NCBI RefSeq assembly: GCF_009647655.1
Contig: NZ_WJFD01000003.1
Coordinates: forward strand, 372,001-436,000
DNA: 64,000 nucleotides
Source: Chitinophaga sp. SYP-B3965
GTDB lineage: Bacteria > Bacteroidota > Bacteroidia > Chitinophagales > Chitinophagaceae
Reading direction: 5' to 3'
Shown here: positions 34,909 through 43,959 of the stretch, piece by piece
Layout: every line of letters begins with the position of its first letter
Position numbering within the stretch: the first letter of the stretch is position 1
Notes under the pieces: model-generated
The model's database searches: none
What the model saw: only the letters and a program-made list of their open reading frames with translations
What the model was told of the DNA's origin: nothing
Translations under genes and position numbers: made by a program

Positions 34909-35463
34909 ATGGAAATTAAAATTACAACCAGGCAGATCCTGAAAGCACTGTATATCCTGTCCTGGATAATATTTCTTGGCGTGTGTGTTGATGCGGGCGG
35001 TATTATATGCAATGCTTTTGTTGTCCTGCTGTTCAACCCCAATGGCGCCAGCACTTTCTGGAATGGAATTGATCTGTCCAGTCTTTATAAATACGATCCC
35101 GGGTATTTTCTTGTAGAGACATTACTGATGGGCATTGCAGCAGTATTGAAGACAATTATATTTTATCTGATCCTAAAACTGCTACACGATAAAAAATTAG
35201 ACATGTCCCAGCCTTTCAGCAAGGAAGTGGCACGCTTCATATTCACCGTATCTTACCTGGCTTTAGGAATAGGCCTGTTCTCAGCATGGGGTGCTAAATA
35301 TGTAAAGTGGTTTATTCAACAGGGAGTAGAAATGCCCGATATACAAGACTTAGGCATAGGAGGAGCTGATGTATGGCTGTTTATGGGCGTTATCCTCTTT
35401 GTAATTGCACAGATCTTTAAAAGAGGAATTGAAATTCAAGCAGAAAACGACTTAACTGTATAG
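34909..35463 (+). CDS. DUF2975 family membrane protein
   Basis: The 184-residue protein starts at the ATG at 34909, just after a good promoter. It has four transmembrane helices (about 10-35, 65-90, 103-128, 153-175). Typical DUF2975 features are ILKALYILSWIIFLGVCVDAG, LLHDKKLDMSQPFSKEVARF and the final helix before FKRGIEIQAENDLTV. DUF2975 genes are usually paired with a small XRE-type HTH gene, as here two bases downstream. Biochemical function is unknown; the pair may form a membrane-linked regulatory unit. Confidence 0.9.
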   Translation: MEIKITTRQILKALYILSWIIFLGVCVDAGGIICNAFVVLLFNPNGASTFWNGIDLSSLYKYDPGYFLVETLLMGIAAVLKTIIFYLILKLLHDKKLDMSQPFSKEVARFIFTVSYLALGIGLFSAWGAKYVKWFIQQGVEMPDIQDLGIGGADVWLFMGVILFVIAQIFKRGIEIQAENDLTV

Positions 35464-35465
35464 CC

Positions 35466-35672
35466 ATGCCGATCATTGTAAATCTTGATGTAATGATGGC
35501 TAAGCGGAAGATGTCGTTAAATGAACTTTCGGAGAAAGTGGGTTTGACCTTATCTAATCTTTCCATCCTCAAAACCGGTAAAGCAAAAGCTATACGGTTT
35601 AGTACGCTTGAAACTATTTGCAAAGTGCTGGATTGTCAGCCTGCCGATATTTTGGAGTATAAAGAAGAATAG
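35466..35672 (+). CDS. Small XRE/Cro-CI family HTH regulator (YozG-like)
   Basis: This 68-residue protein is a single helix-turn-helix: LDVMMAKRKMSLNELSEKVG, then LTLSNLSILKTGKAKAIRFS, and STLETICKVLDCQPADILEY at the end. These match the YozG-type regulators encoded next to DUF2975 proteins. It starts two bases after the DUF2975 stop, so the two are co-transcribed and probably act together. Confidence 0.93.
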   Translation: MPIIVNLDVMMAKRKMSLNELSEKVGLTLSNLSILKTGKAKAIRFSTLETICKVLDCQPADILEYKEE

Positions 35673-35755
35673 CCCGTCCAATCCCTCTATTTGTAAGGAA
35701 AACGCTGCTACCACTATCATTATTGTGCGTAAAAAATATAGTTAAAAAAGGGCGT

Positions 35756-35782
35756 TTTGATGCCTCACACCTCATACTTTTG
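35756..35782 (+). promoter_or_regulatory. Possible promoter TTTG-N15-TACTTTTG
   Basis: TACTTTTG (35775-35782) is an exact TAnnTTTG box 29 bp upstream of the phosphotransferase-like gene. The nearest TTTG (35756-35759) is only 15 nt away, shorter than the usual 17-23, so the -33 assignment is weak. Confidence 0.4.
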
Positions 35783-35811
35783 ACCTTTCATATCTCTAAA
35801 AAAGGCAAAAT

Positions 35812-38391
35812 ATGAACACATACGTACTTCGTTTTCAGGAAATAGACAGATCAAAGTTTATGGCCGCAGGTGGCAAAGGCGCCAATCTGGGTGAACTGTC
35901 CAGGATCAGGGAAATACAGGTGCCAGAGGGTTTCTGCGTTACCACCGAAGCGTATAAAAGAATAACTGAAAATGATCAGGAGCTGAACCACCTGCTCGAT
36001 GAATTAACGCGAAGTGAAAACATCAGTGAGGTCAGCGCAAAGATCCGTGCAACCATTGAAAGCAAACCTATTCCAAAGGATATAGCAGAAGAGATTGCAG
36101 GTTATCTCAATGAAAAGGACGCCTTTGCTGTGCGTTCAAGTGCTACAGCGGAAGATCTCCCTACAGCTTCCTTTGCCGGCCAACAGGACACGTATTTGAA
36201 CATCATCGGAAAGGAAGCCATCCTCCAACATATCAGCAAGTGCTGGGCATCGCTGTTTACGGAGCGGGCAGTCATTTACCGCATTCAAAATGGTTTCGAT
36301 CATCATAAAGTCCATCTGTCTGTGGTTGTTCAGAAGATGGTCTTCCCACAGGCAGCAGGAATTTTGTTCACTGCTGATCCCCTCACTTCTAACAGGAAAG
36401 TATTATCCATTGATGCCAGTTTCGGATTGGGTGAAGCCCTGGTCTCCGGCCTGGTGAATGCTGATATTTATAAAGTGTCTAACGGAAAGATGATCGATAA
36501 GAAGGTATCCACCAAGAAACTGGCCATCTATGCTTTAAAAGATGGCGGCACAAAAAAACAGGAGATCGGGCCGGAGCAGCAAAATGCTCAAACACTTACT
36601 GACCAGCAAATTTTAGAACTGGCACGCATAGGAAAAAAGATCGAAGAACATTTCGGCCAGCCACAAGATATCGAATGGTGTTTGGCGGATGATACATTTT
36701 ATATTATACAGAGCCGGCCTATCACTACTTTATATCCTGTCCCTGAAGCAAATGATCCTGAAAATCACGTTTATCTATCTGTCGGCCATCAGCAAATGAT
36801 GACGGACCCCATGAAACCACTGGGATTGTCCATATGGCAATTAAGAGCTGCCAGGCCCATGTTTAAAGCCGGCGGAAGATTGTTTGTTGATGTCACGAAT
36901 GAGCTGGCCAGACCTGCCAGCAGGGATAATTTATTAGAAAACATGGGGCAACATGATCCGCTCATAAAAGATGCATTACGGACTATCGTAGAGCGGGGAG
37001 GTTTTATAAGATCGTTACCAGATAATGAAAAAGGAGCAGGGCCTTTTAAAAGCAGTAAAGGTATGTCACCCGCGGATATTTTGGCGCAAGTGGGGAACGA
37101 CCCGGCCATCGTTACTGATCTGATCAAACAGAATGAAGCATCCGTAGAAACACTAAAACAAAACATCCAAACGAAGTCAGGACCGGATCTGTTTGATGCT
37201 ATCCTGGAAGATATCCAGCAATCAAAGATGATATTTCATGCACAACACCTGGGTGTGATCATGGCTGCCATAAATGCTTCAGCCTGGATCAATGAAAAGA
37301 TGAACGAATGGTTAGGTGAAAAAAACGTAGCAGACATACTTACTCAATCCGTATCAAACAATATTACTTCGGAGATGGGTTTGGCACTATTGGATGTTGC
37401 GGATGCGATCCGTCCTTATCCGGCAATAATTGCGCATCTGCAGCAGGTAAACTTTTTGGATGAACTGATTAAATTGGAGGGTGGTAAGGAAACCCGGAAT
37501 GCTATCTATGCTTTTCTCAACAAATATGGTATGCGATGCGCCGGAGAGATCGATATTACTAAAACCCGCTGGAGCGAAAATCCTACTATACTGGTCCCGA
37601 TCATTTTGGGTAATATTAAAAACTTTGAACCTGGCGAGAGCAAACGAAAATTTGAACAGGGGCTACGGGAGGCACTGAAGAAAGAACAAACGTTGTTAGA
37701 TCGACTGAAGCAATTACCGGATGGTGAACAAAAAGCAAAAGACACAAAATCGCTGATCGACCTCCTCCGGAATTTCGCCGGTTATCGTGAATATCCAAAA
37801 TATGGTATCGTTAATCGCCTCTTCGTTTATAAGCAGGCTTTAATGAAAGAAACCGAACAACTCCTGCAAGCCGGCGTTGTGCATGAAAAAGAAGATGTTT
37901 ACTATCTTACTTTTGAAGAATTCCGCGAAGCAGTACGCACCAATAAACTGGACTACCAGCTTATCAGCCAACGAAAAGAAGAACACAAATTGTATGAGAA
38001 GTTAACGCCCCCACGTGTTATCACGTCTGACGGAGAGATCATTGCAGGTAAGTACAACCGGGAGGATCTGCCGACAGGGGCCATTGTAGGTTTGGCCGTT
38101 TCTTCAGGCATTATAGAAGGACGGGCACGTGTGATCTTAAACATGGAAGATGCTGATCTGGAAGAGGGGGACATATTAGTTACCACCTTTACTGACCCTA
38201 GCTGGACGCCATTGTTTGTATCCATTAAGGGCCTGGTTGCCGAAGTTGGTGGATTGATGACCCATGGCGCAGTGATTGCGCGGGAATATGGCTTGCCGGC
38301 AGTTGTAGGAATGGAAAATGCGACCAAACTGATCAAAGACGGACAGCGGATCCGGGTGAATGGAACGGACGGATATGTAGAAATACTATAA
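35812..38391 (+). CDS. PEP-synthase-like ATP-dependent phosphotransferase, rifampicin phosphotransferase type
   Basis: The 859-residue protein has an N-terminal PPDK/PEP-synthase ATP-grasp domain (about 1-310: GGKGANLGELSRI, VPEGFCVTTEAY, AVRSSATAEDLPTASFAGQ, DIEWCLADDTFYIIQSRPI). A large helical middle region follows (about 320-750), and the swivelling His domain is at the very end (about 770-859, GGLMTHGAVIAREYGLPAV, His818). The C-terminal pyruvate-binding TIM barrel of true PEP synthase is absent. This order and length match rifampicin phosphotransferase (ATP + rifampicin giving 21-phosphorifampicin + AMP + Pi), as in Listeria. The actual substrate is not proven. It converges with the next gene, overlapping by 6 bp. 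Confidence 0.82.
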   Translation: MNTYVLRFQEIDRSKFMAAGGKGANLGELSRIREIQVPEGFCVTTEAYKRITENDQELNHLLDELTRSENISEVSAKIRATIESKPIPKDIAEEIAGYLNEKDAFAVRSSATAEDLPTASFAGQQDTYLNIIGKEAILQHISKCWASLFTERAVIYRIQNGFDHHKVHLSVVVQKMVFPQAAGILFTADPLTSNRKVLSIDASFGLGEALVSGLVNADIYKVSNGKMIDKKVSTKKLAIYALKDGGTKKQEIGPEQQNAQTLTDQQILELARIGKKIEEHFGQPQDIEWCLADDTFYIIQSRPITTLYPVPEANDPENHVYLSVGHQQMMTDPMKPLGLSIWQLRAARPMFKAGGRLFVDVTNELARPASRDNLLENMGQHDPLIKDALRTIVERGGFIRSLPDNEKGAGPFKSSKGMSPADILAQVGNDPAIVTDLIKQNEASVETLKQNIQTKSGPDLFDAILEDIQQSKMIFHAQHLGVIMAAINASAWINEKMNEWLGEKNVADILTQSVSNNITSEMGLALLDVADAIRPYPAIIAHLQQVNFLDELIKLEGGKETRNAIYAFLNKYGMRCAGEIDITKTRWSENPTILVPIILGNIKNFEPGESKRKFEQGLREALKKEQTLLDRLKQLPDGEQKAKDTKSLIDLLRNFAGYREYPKYGIVNRLFVYKQALMKETEQLLQAGVVHEKEDVYYLTFEEFREAVRTNKLDYQLISQRKEEHKLYEKLTPPRVITSDGEIIAGKYNREDLPTGAIVGLAVSSGIIEGRARVILNMEDADLEEGDILVTTFTDPSWTPLFVSIKGLVAEVGGLMTHGAVIAREYGLPAVVGMENATKLIKDGQRIRVNGTDGYVEIL

Positions 38392-39306
38392 CGGTAAATC
38401 ATCAGGTGATGCCAAACGCTGCACCTGTTCCTCTTTCTTCAGATCGTTCTTATCATAACTCTCATAAGGAACTGCAAGGTATTCAAGCTTTGTGATATGC
38501 GACCTGAGATAAGAAACGATTGGATTGTCGTTACCCTCGTCTTTCTCAAAGAAGGTAGTAGGTTGCTCATTAAAAAATTCCATGCTGGTTTTATTACTCA
38601 CCTTCTCCAGGATCACTTTGCGGGAAACTGGCAACCTGGAATTAGAGATGGAAACACCAATGCCTTTCAGCAGGCTCACTGTAGTGGAGTAAGTGGGAGG
38701 CAGAACGAAATGAGCCATGAAGTGATCTGTGATCATGGTGCCTACTTCAGACAGTTGCATGGTAAGCAACTGTGGATTGGATATATATGCCAGTCCTACA
38801 TAGCGGGCTGGCCCCAGATCATTTCCTTTGAATACCTGATACTGGTTATGCCGCGGATTCATTTTTATGAGGAAGGGTTCCTTTTTTATCCTGTAGCCGA
38901 ATGAAGAAAGGTAATAACAATCATACAGCCCTTCTAATATTTTCAGCGTGTCGTAAGGTGTATTTTTTATCAGGTCTTCTATAAATCCCATTTGTGATTT
39001 CTGCTGTGTAGTATCTTCATGACCCAGCAAATTTTCCAGCACCTCGATATAATGCGGCAACGCTCTTTTGGTTTTCACTTCAGAAACATTTCCTGCACGC
39101 GCAAAGATCTCTGCAACCGGTATCTCCTTCTCCGGCGATTCTATATGCATTTTCACCACCGGCTTTATCACTTTATTCATCAGCGTAGAAAACGCAGAAG
39201 GGAATATATCCAGGTATTCCGCAAGATCTTTATTCTTATAACCTTTTAATTGAACCAGGTCAATTACTTCCTGCAAGCGAATAGCATCCTTTATAAATCT
39301 CGTCAT
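38386..39306 (-). CDS. HTH-containing regulatory protein of unknown family
   Basis: From the Met at 39306 the protein has 306 residues; upstream in-frame Mets give an implausible hydrophobic start. The N-terminal 50 residues look like an HTH: LQEVIDLVQLKGYKNKDLAE, then YLDIFPSAFSTLMNKVIKPV. The remainder (about 80-306) is an alpha/beta region without motifs I recognise. There is no signal peptide or transmembrane helix. It is divergent from the FAD oxidoreductase at 39488 (181-bp gap) and may regulate it and the SusC/SusD pair; that is inference. Confidence 0.75.
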   Translation of the reverse strand: MTRFIKDAIRLQEVIDLVQLKGYKNKDLAEYLDIFPSAFSTLMNKVIKPVVKMHIESPEKEIPVAEIFARAGNVSEVKTKRALPHYIEVLENLLGHEDTTQQKSQMGFIEDLIKNTPYDTLKILEGLYDCYYLSSFGYRIKKEPFLIKMNPRHNQYQVFKGNDLGPARYVGLAYISNPQLLTMQLSEVGTMITDHFMAHFVLPPTYSTTVSLLKGIGVSISNSRLPVSRKVILEKVSNKTSMEFFNEQPTTFFEKDEGNDNPIVSYLRSHITKLEYLAVPYESYDKNDLKKEEQVQRLASPDDLPL

Positions 39307-39425
39307 AACAGCTGTATTACGCCATAAATAGAGGCCTGATAAATTAATTAATTTAATTAATACGGTTAATATATAATTAAGAATTATGTAACAATTCCTG
39401 ACCCTAAAAAGCACTTGCAGGCATA

Positions 39426-39433
39426 TACATTTG
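39426..39433 (+). promoter_or_regulatory. Bacteroidota -7 box TACATTTG
   Basis: Exact TAnnTTTG match 54 bp before the oxidoreductase ATG at 39488. No TTG is found at 17-23 nt upstream, so this is a partial promoter signal, possibly needing an activator. Confidence 0.45.
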
Positions 39434-39487
39434 TACAGCTGGCTTCACTTTCACAACATTCCTAAAATTAGATAAATAAAACAGAAA

Positions 39488-40654
39488 ATGGTAAGATCAG
39501 GTTATGATATAATAATTGTGGGTGGCGGTATCCTTGGAATCTCACATGCTTATTATTGCCTGAAAGCAGGATATAATGTTGCATTGATAGAACGTAATTC
39601 CTATGTGCAGGATGCTTCTGTGAGGAATTTCGGACAGGTGATACCTTCCGGGTTCAGTAGCAAGTGGCAGGCTTATGGTTTGGAAAGTCTCCGTTTTTAT
39701 AACGAGGTACAGCAAAAGGTTGATATAACAGCTCGCAAAGAAGGTACTGTATATATCGCCAGCAATCAGGAAGAGGTACAGCTGATAGAAGAACTGGCAG
39801 CTATCAACAAAAAAAACGGTTACATCTCACAATTGTTATCGCAAAACAACTGTCTGAACATGTACCCCGGTATCAATGACAGTTACGCTAAAGCCGGTTT
39901 GCTCTTTCCCGAAGAGGTGGTAGTTGATCCGCGCAATGCTTTACCCCGGCTGATCGATTATTGCGTTGAACAGTTATCCCTCCATTATATTCCGAATACT
40001 ACTATTAAGGAGATTGTACATACGAACGGTACAGTAACCTTAGAATCCGTTTCAGGAAAGAAATGGACCGCAGGCAAAGTGTTTGTTTGCTCCGGTAATG
40101 AATTCCAGTTACTATACCCCGATCTGTTCAGCAAAAGTGATATTAAGATCGTGAAGCTGCAAATGATGGATACGATGCCACAGGCGAATGTGAAGATAAA
40201 AGGTGGCGTATTAACCGGCTGGACCATCAGGCGTTATGAAAGCTTCCAGGACTGTCCATCCTGGGCTGACATTAAAAGCAGGGAAAACAAAAACGACTTT
40301 CATCAGCAGCATGGTGTGCACATCTTATTTAAGCAGTTACAAGATGGTTCTGTTGTTATAGGAGACTCCCATCATTATACCCCTATAGCAAAAAGCGCCG
40401 TTCCGGATTTTGATACCGATGCGGCCCTCAACAGCTATATGATAGAAGAAGCTAAAAAGATCTATTCACTTGATAACTGGCAGCTCCGCAATACCTGGCT
40501 GGGCTTCTACGCACAATGCGAAAGCAGGGAAATATTCAGAGAAACAATTGATGAGCATATTCACATCATTACCGCCATCGGCGGAAAAGGCATGACTGCA
40601 TCTCCCGGTTATGCAAAAGAAACGGTCGCCGAGCTTTTATCAGTTAATGTATAG
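39488..40654 (+). CDS. FAD-dependent oxidoreductase, TIGR03364 (DAO) family
   Basis: This 388-residue flavoprotein has the N-terminal FAD motif IIIVGGGILGISHAYYCLKAGYNV and ERN, then SVRNFGQVIPSG, a family block, and a C-terminal FAD-contacting ITAIGGKGMTASPGYA. It belongs to the D-amino-acid-oxidase/glycine-oxidase superfamily. The TIGR03364 clade is linked by synteny elsewhere to aminophosphonate breakdown, where it is proposed to oxidise an amine. Here no phosphonatase gene is seen, and the next genes are SusC/SusD. Cytosolic, no signal peptide. Confidence 0.85.
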   Translation: MVRSGYDIIIVGGGILGISHAYYCLKAGYNVALIERNSYVQDASVRNFGQVIPSGFSSKWQAYGLESLRFYNEVQQKVDITARKEGTVYIASNQEEVQLIEELAAINKKNGYISQLLSQNNCLNMYPGINDSYAKAGLLFPEEVVVDPRNALPRLIDYCVEQLSLHYIPNTTIKEIVHTNGTVTLESVSGKKWTAGKVFVCSGNEFQLLYPDLFSKSDIKIVKLQMMDTMPQANVKIKGGVLTGWTIRRYESFQDCPSWADIKSRENKNDFHQQHGVHILFKQLQDGSVVIGDSHHYTPIAKSAVPDFDTDAALNSYMIEEAKKIYSLDNWQLRNTWLGFYAQCESREIFRETIDEHIHIITAIGGKGMTASPGYAKETVAELLSVNV

Positions 40655-40669
40655 ATCCTGGAAAGAAAA

Positions 40670-40696
40670 GGGCCTTCAACTGCGAATTGAAGACCC
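40670..40696 (+). terminator. Possible terminator hairpin
   Basis: GGGCCTTCAA / TTGAAGACCC forms a stem with one mismatch and a seven-base loop, 16 bp after the oxidoreductase stop. The T-run after it is weak (GCATTTGTTTC), so it may be an attenuator or processing site ahead of the SusC gene rather than a full terminator. Confidence 0.5.
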
Positions 40697-40767
40697 TGCA
40701 TTTGTTTCAGGTTAAAAATTTAGATCTGTTCTGACATAATTTTTCAATCCTTAAACCTGGCAAATAT

Positions 40768-43700
40768 ATGAAAAGCAAATTTTACGGTGAACAATTGAAA
40801 AGAAATGCCCGCGGGGCAATACTTCTGCTTCTGGCAGCATGTATGTCCCTCAATGTTTCAGCCTTCTACCAGGCTTCTCCTTCCATCGAAAAAGGCAGGG
40901 TAATATCCGAAGCCGGAGAAGTCCTGCCCGGCGTTAGCGTACAAGTAAAGGGTACCTCAAGAGGTGCCTTCACTGATGCAAACGGTGAGTTTAATATTAA
41001 CGCCGCCAATGGCGATGTACTCGTTATTTCCCTGATGGGTTTCACGCAACAACTAGTGCCTGTTAAAGCAGGAAGCCCCATTACTGTTACATTAAAACAG
41101 TCCGTTGCCGACCTGAACGAAGTAGTGGTAACAGCCCTGGGTGTTAAAAAGGAAAAGAAGGCAGTAGGTTACAGTGTGCAGGATGTAAGTGGTAAAGACC
41201 TGGTAAAAGCCAGGGAACCCAATGCCATCAGTTCACTAACAGGAAAAGTAGCAGGCCTTACCATCTCCCCCAGCCCCAATCTTTTTGGCGATCCCGGTAT
41301 TATGCTACGTGGCAGGACCGGCGTACTGATCGTTGTAGACAACGTTATTGTAAAATCTGATTCCTGGAACCTCTCTCCGGACGACATCGAATCCTATTCC
41401 ATATTAAAAGGTCCAAGTGCTGCAGCACTATATGGCGCACTGGGCATGAACGGCGCCATTATCATCACTACCAAACGCGGCACAAAGAACAAACGTGGTT
41501 TTGCCGTAGACTTTAATTCCAGCACACAATGGCAAACCGGTTATAACGCCATCCCGAAATACCAAACGGAATATGGCGCCGGTGATGGTTTCAAGTATGC
41601 CTTTAAAGATGGTATGGGCGGCGGCATCAACGACAATGATTATTTCATCTGGGGTCCCCGTTTTGAAGGGCAGCCCATTACACAATATAACAGTCCCGTT
41701 GATCAGCAAACCGGTAACCTGCAACCACTTCCATGGCTGGCCAGGGGTAAGGATAATCTGAAGAACTTCCTCCGTGATGGTATCCTCAGCACTAACAATA
41801 TTGCCATATCCGCCAACAATGATAAAGGTGACATCCGCCTGTCCATCACACAAACCTATCAAAAAGGAACAGTGCCCAATTCACAGATCGCCTCTACCAA
41901 CTTTAATGTTACCGGCGGGCTGGATGTAAGTAAGAAAGTTCGTTTTGAAACCAACATCAATTATAATAAACAGTACACCAAAAACTACCCTACACTGGGT
42001 TACGGGCCGCAAAGCCTCATATACCTGATCACGGTTTGGGGTGGTACAGACTATGATATCCGTGATCTCCGCAATTACTGGAAACCCGGTAAAGAAGGAA
42101 TTGAAGTATATAACAGGGAATACACACTGTATAACAATCCCTGGTTAGTAGCCTATGAAAACCTGCGCGGTTATTACAAAAATGACTTGTACGGTTACGT
42201 GAAGATGGATTATAAGATCACAGACAAACTCGCATTCAACGTCCGCACCAATGTGAGTACTTATGACCTTACCCGTACTACCCAATATCCTTACGGCGGT
42301 ACTTTCTACAGTCCATACAGCAAGATAGGCGGATACACAGAAGAATGGTCCAAACTCTGGGAAAACAACACAGAAGCATCGCTGAGTTATACAGATAAAT
42401 TCTGGAACAATATCAACTTCAGAGGGGCCGTTTTCGGAAACCTCCGTACACTCTCTGCCAAACAGATCAGTGGCGCCACCAAAGGAGGATTAATTGTTCC
42501 GGGAGTATACAAACTCTCCAATACCAAGGAGCCAAACTCTCCTACCAATAGCAGCGCTGTTAAACAGGTAGCCAGTGCATATAGTTTTGTTGACCTCGAT
42601 TATAAAGGATATGTGTACCTCAACCTCACCGGTCGTTTTGACCGATCCTCCACATTACCGCAAAAGAACAATACCTACTTCTACCCTTCTGCTTCCGTAA
42701 GCACTGTACTGTCAGACATGTTCCGGTTGCCCAGGGCAATATCTTTTCTTAAACTGAGAGGATCATACGCGAATGTTGCAGGAGACCTTGGCACAGAGCC
42801 TTATGACATCTTCAACCTCAACCCCACCTATTCCGAATATGGAACAAGATGGGATAATAATGTAGGTGTAGGTTACTCCGGTACTTTGTATAATCCTGAT
42901 ATCCTGTCTTCCCGCGTTAAGAACATTGAAACAGGCATGGAGATCCGTTTCCTGAATAACAAGCTGGGAGTAGATGTGGCCTGGTTCCGGAATGTTGAAG
43001 GCCCGGGGATCCAGTATGTAACTGTATCCAACAGTTCAGGCGTTACCTCTGTACAAAAGAATGCTTATACCTATATACGCCGTGGATGGGAAGTAGTATT
43101 GACAGCAGCACCTGTATCCGGGAAAAATTTCAGCTGGAATATATTGGGCAACTGGTCCACCAACCACCGGTGGCTGAAAGAGATTGATGGCGTATTGCAA
43201 CGGGATGGTAACATCCGCCTTGGAGAAAGAGCCGACGGTTATTTTATCACCGATTTTCAACGGGACGGGAACGGCAATATGATTGTTGGCAGTAACGGAT
43301 TCCCCGCTTATAATCCATATAGAAGCAAGATCGGATATAGCGATAATGATTTCATTGCAGCCATTAACAACAGCTTCCGGTATAAATCTTTTAACCTGTC
43401 ATTCCAGGTAGACGGACGTTTTGGAGGCCTCATCAACAATTATTTGGATGGCTATCAGTGGAGTGCCGGCACGCATCCAGCATCCGCCAGTGAATATCGT
43501 TTCCTCGATTGGACCAACAGGAATAATCCCAGCTGGAAAGGTTCAGTAATGACGAACGGGCAAAAGATCGTCAGCGGACAGTTAAGTACAGACCAGGATG
43601 GCAAAGTGATCACCGATACAAGAAAGTTTGAACAGAATAATGTACCCGTTCTCTGGCAAACATGGGCACGAAATTTCTATCAATCAGGTGACCAACTGGC

Positions 43701-43941
43701 CAGGAACAGGACCTATCTAAAATTGCGGGAAGTGATCCTCAGCTGCAATGTGCCTTCCGGGTTGCTGAAAAGAGTGGGAAGTATCCAAAGCGCCAGCGTT
43801 TCACTTGTAGGCAGGAACCTGCTATACTTTACCGGTAAAGGAACACAGAGCATGGACCTCGACCAGTACACAGGCAGTGTATCCGATTTCCAAACACCTT
43901 CCGTGAAAAGCTTTGGCGTAAACCTCAATCTTACTTTTTAA
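40768..43941 (+). CDS. SusC/RagA-type TonB-dependent outer-membrane receptor
   Basis: The full-length 1057-residue receptor has a signal peptide (about 1-32), a CarboxypepD_reg-like domain (about 42-115, KGRVISEAGEVLPGVSVQVKG), a TonB-box-like LNEVVVTALGVKKEKKAVGY and a plug with SLTGKVAGLTISPSPNLFGD, MLRGRTGVLIVVDN and AALYGALGMNGAIIITTKRG. A long barrel ends in FGVNLNLTF. It works with the SusD-like lipoprotein encoded 18 bp downstream. The oxidoreductase upstream and absence of glycosidases nearby suggest a non-glycan or pre-cleaved substrate. Confidence 0.96.
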   Translation: MKSKFYGEQLKRNARGAILLLLAACMSLNVSAFYQASPSIEKGRVISEAGEVLPGVSVQVKGTSRGAFTDANGEFNINAANGDVLVISLMGFTQQLVPVKAGSPITVTLKQSVADLNEVVVTALGVKKEKKAVGYSVQDVSGKDLVKAREPNAISSLTGKVAGLTISPSPNLFGDPGIMLRGRTGVLIVVDNVIVKSDSWNLSPDDIESYSILKGPSAAALYGALGMNGAIIITTKRGTKNKRGFAVDFNSSTQWQTGYNAIPKYQTEYGAGDGFKYAFKDGMGGGINDNDYFIWGPRFEGQPITQYNSPVDQQTGNLQPLPWLARGKDNLKNFLRDGILSTNNIAISANNDKGDIRLSITQTYQKGTVPNSQIASTNFNVTGGLDVSKKVRFETNINYNKQYTKNYPTLGYGPQSLIYLITVWGGTDYDIRDLRNYWKPGKEGIEVYNREYTLYNNPWLVAYENLRGYYKNDLYGYVKMDYKITDKLAFNVRTNVSTYDLTRTTQYPYGGTFYSPYSKIGGYTEEWSKLWENNTEASLSYTDKFWNNINFRGAVFGNLRTLSAKQISGATKGGLIVPGVYKLSNTKEPNSPTNSSAVKQVASAYSFVDLDYKGYVYLNLTGRFDRSSTLPQKNNTYFYPSASVSTVLSDMFRLPRAISFLKLRGSYANVAGDLGTEPYDIFNLNPTYSEYGTRWDNNVGVGYSGTLYNPDILSSRVKNIETGMEIRFLNNKLGVDVAWFRNVEGPGIQYVTVSNSSGVTSVQKNAYTYIRRGWEVVLTAAPVSGKNFSWNILGNWSTNHRWLKEIDGVLQRDGNIRLGERADGYFITDFQRDGNGNMIVGSNGFPAYNPYRSKIGYSDNDFIAAINNSFRYKSFNLSFQVDGRFGGLINNYLDGYQWSAGTHPASASEYRFLDWTNRNNPSWKGSVMTNGQKIVSGQLSTDQDGKVITDTRKFEQNNVPVLWQTWARNFYQSGDQLARNRTYLKLREVILSCNVPSGLLKRVGSIQSASVSLVGRNLLYFTGKGTQSMDLDQYTGSVSDFQTPSVKSFGVNLNLTF

Positions 43942-43959
43942 TCTTAAAGACGCAGAATC

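Noticed and set aside
35812..38391. Annotation as phosphoenolpyruvate synthase
   Set aside because: The C-terminal PEP/pyruvate-binding barrel is absent and the phosphohistidine domain is last, which fits rifampicin phosphotransferase instead.
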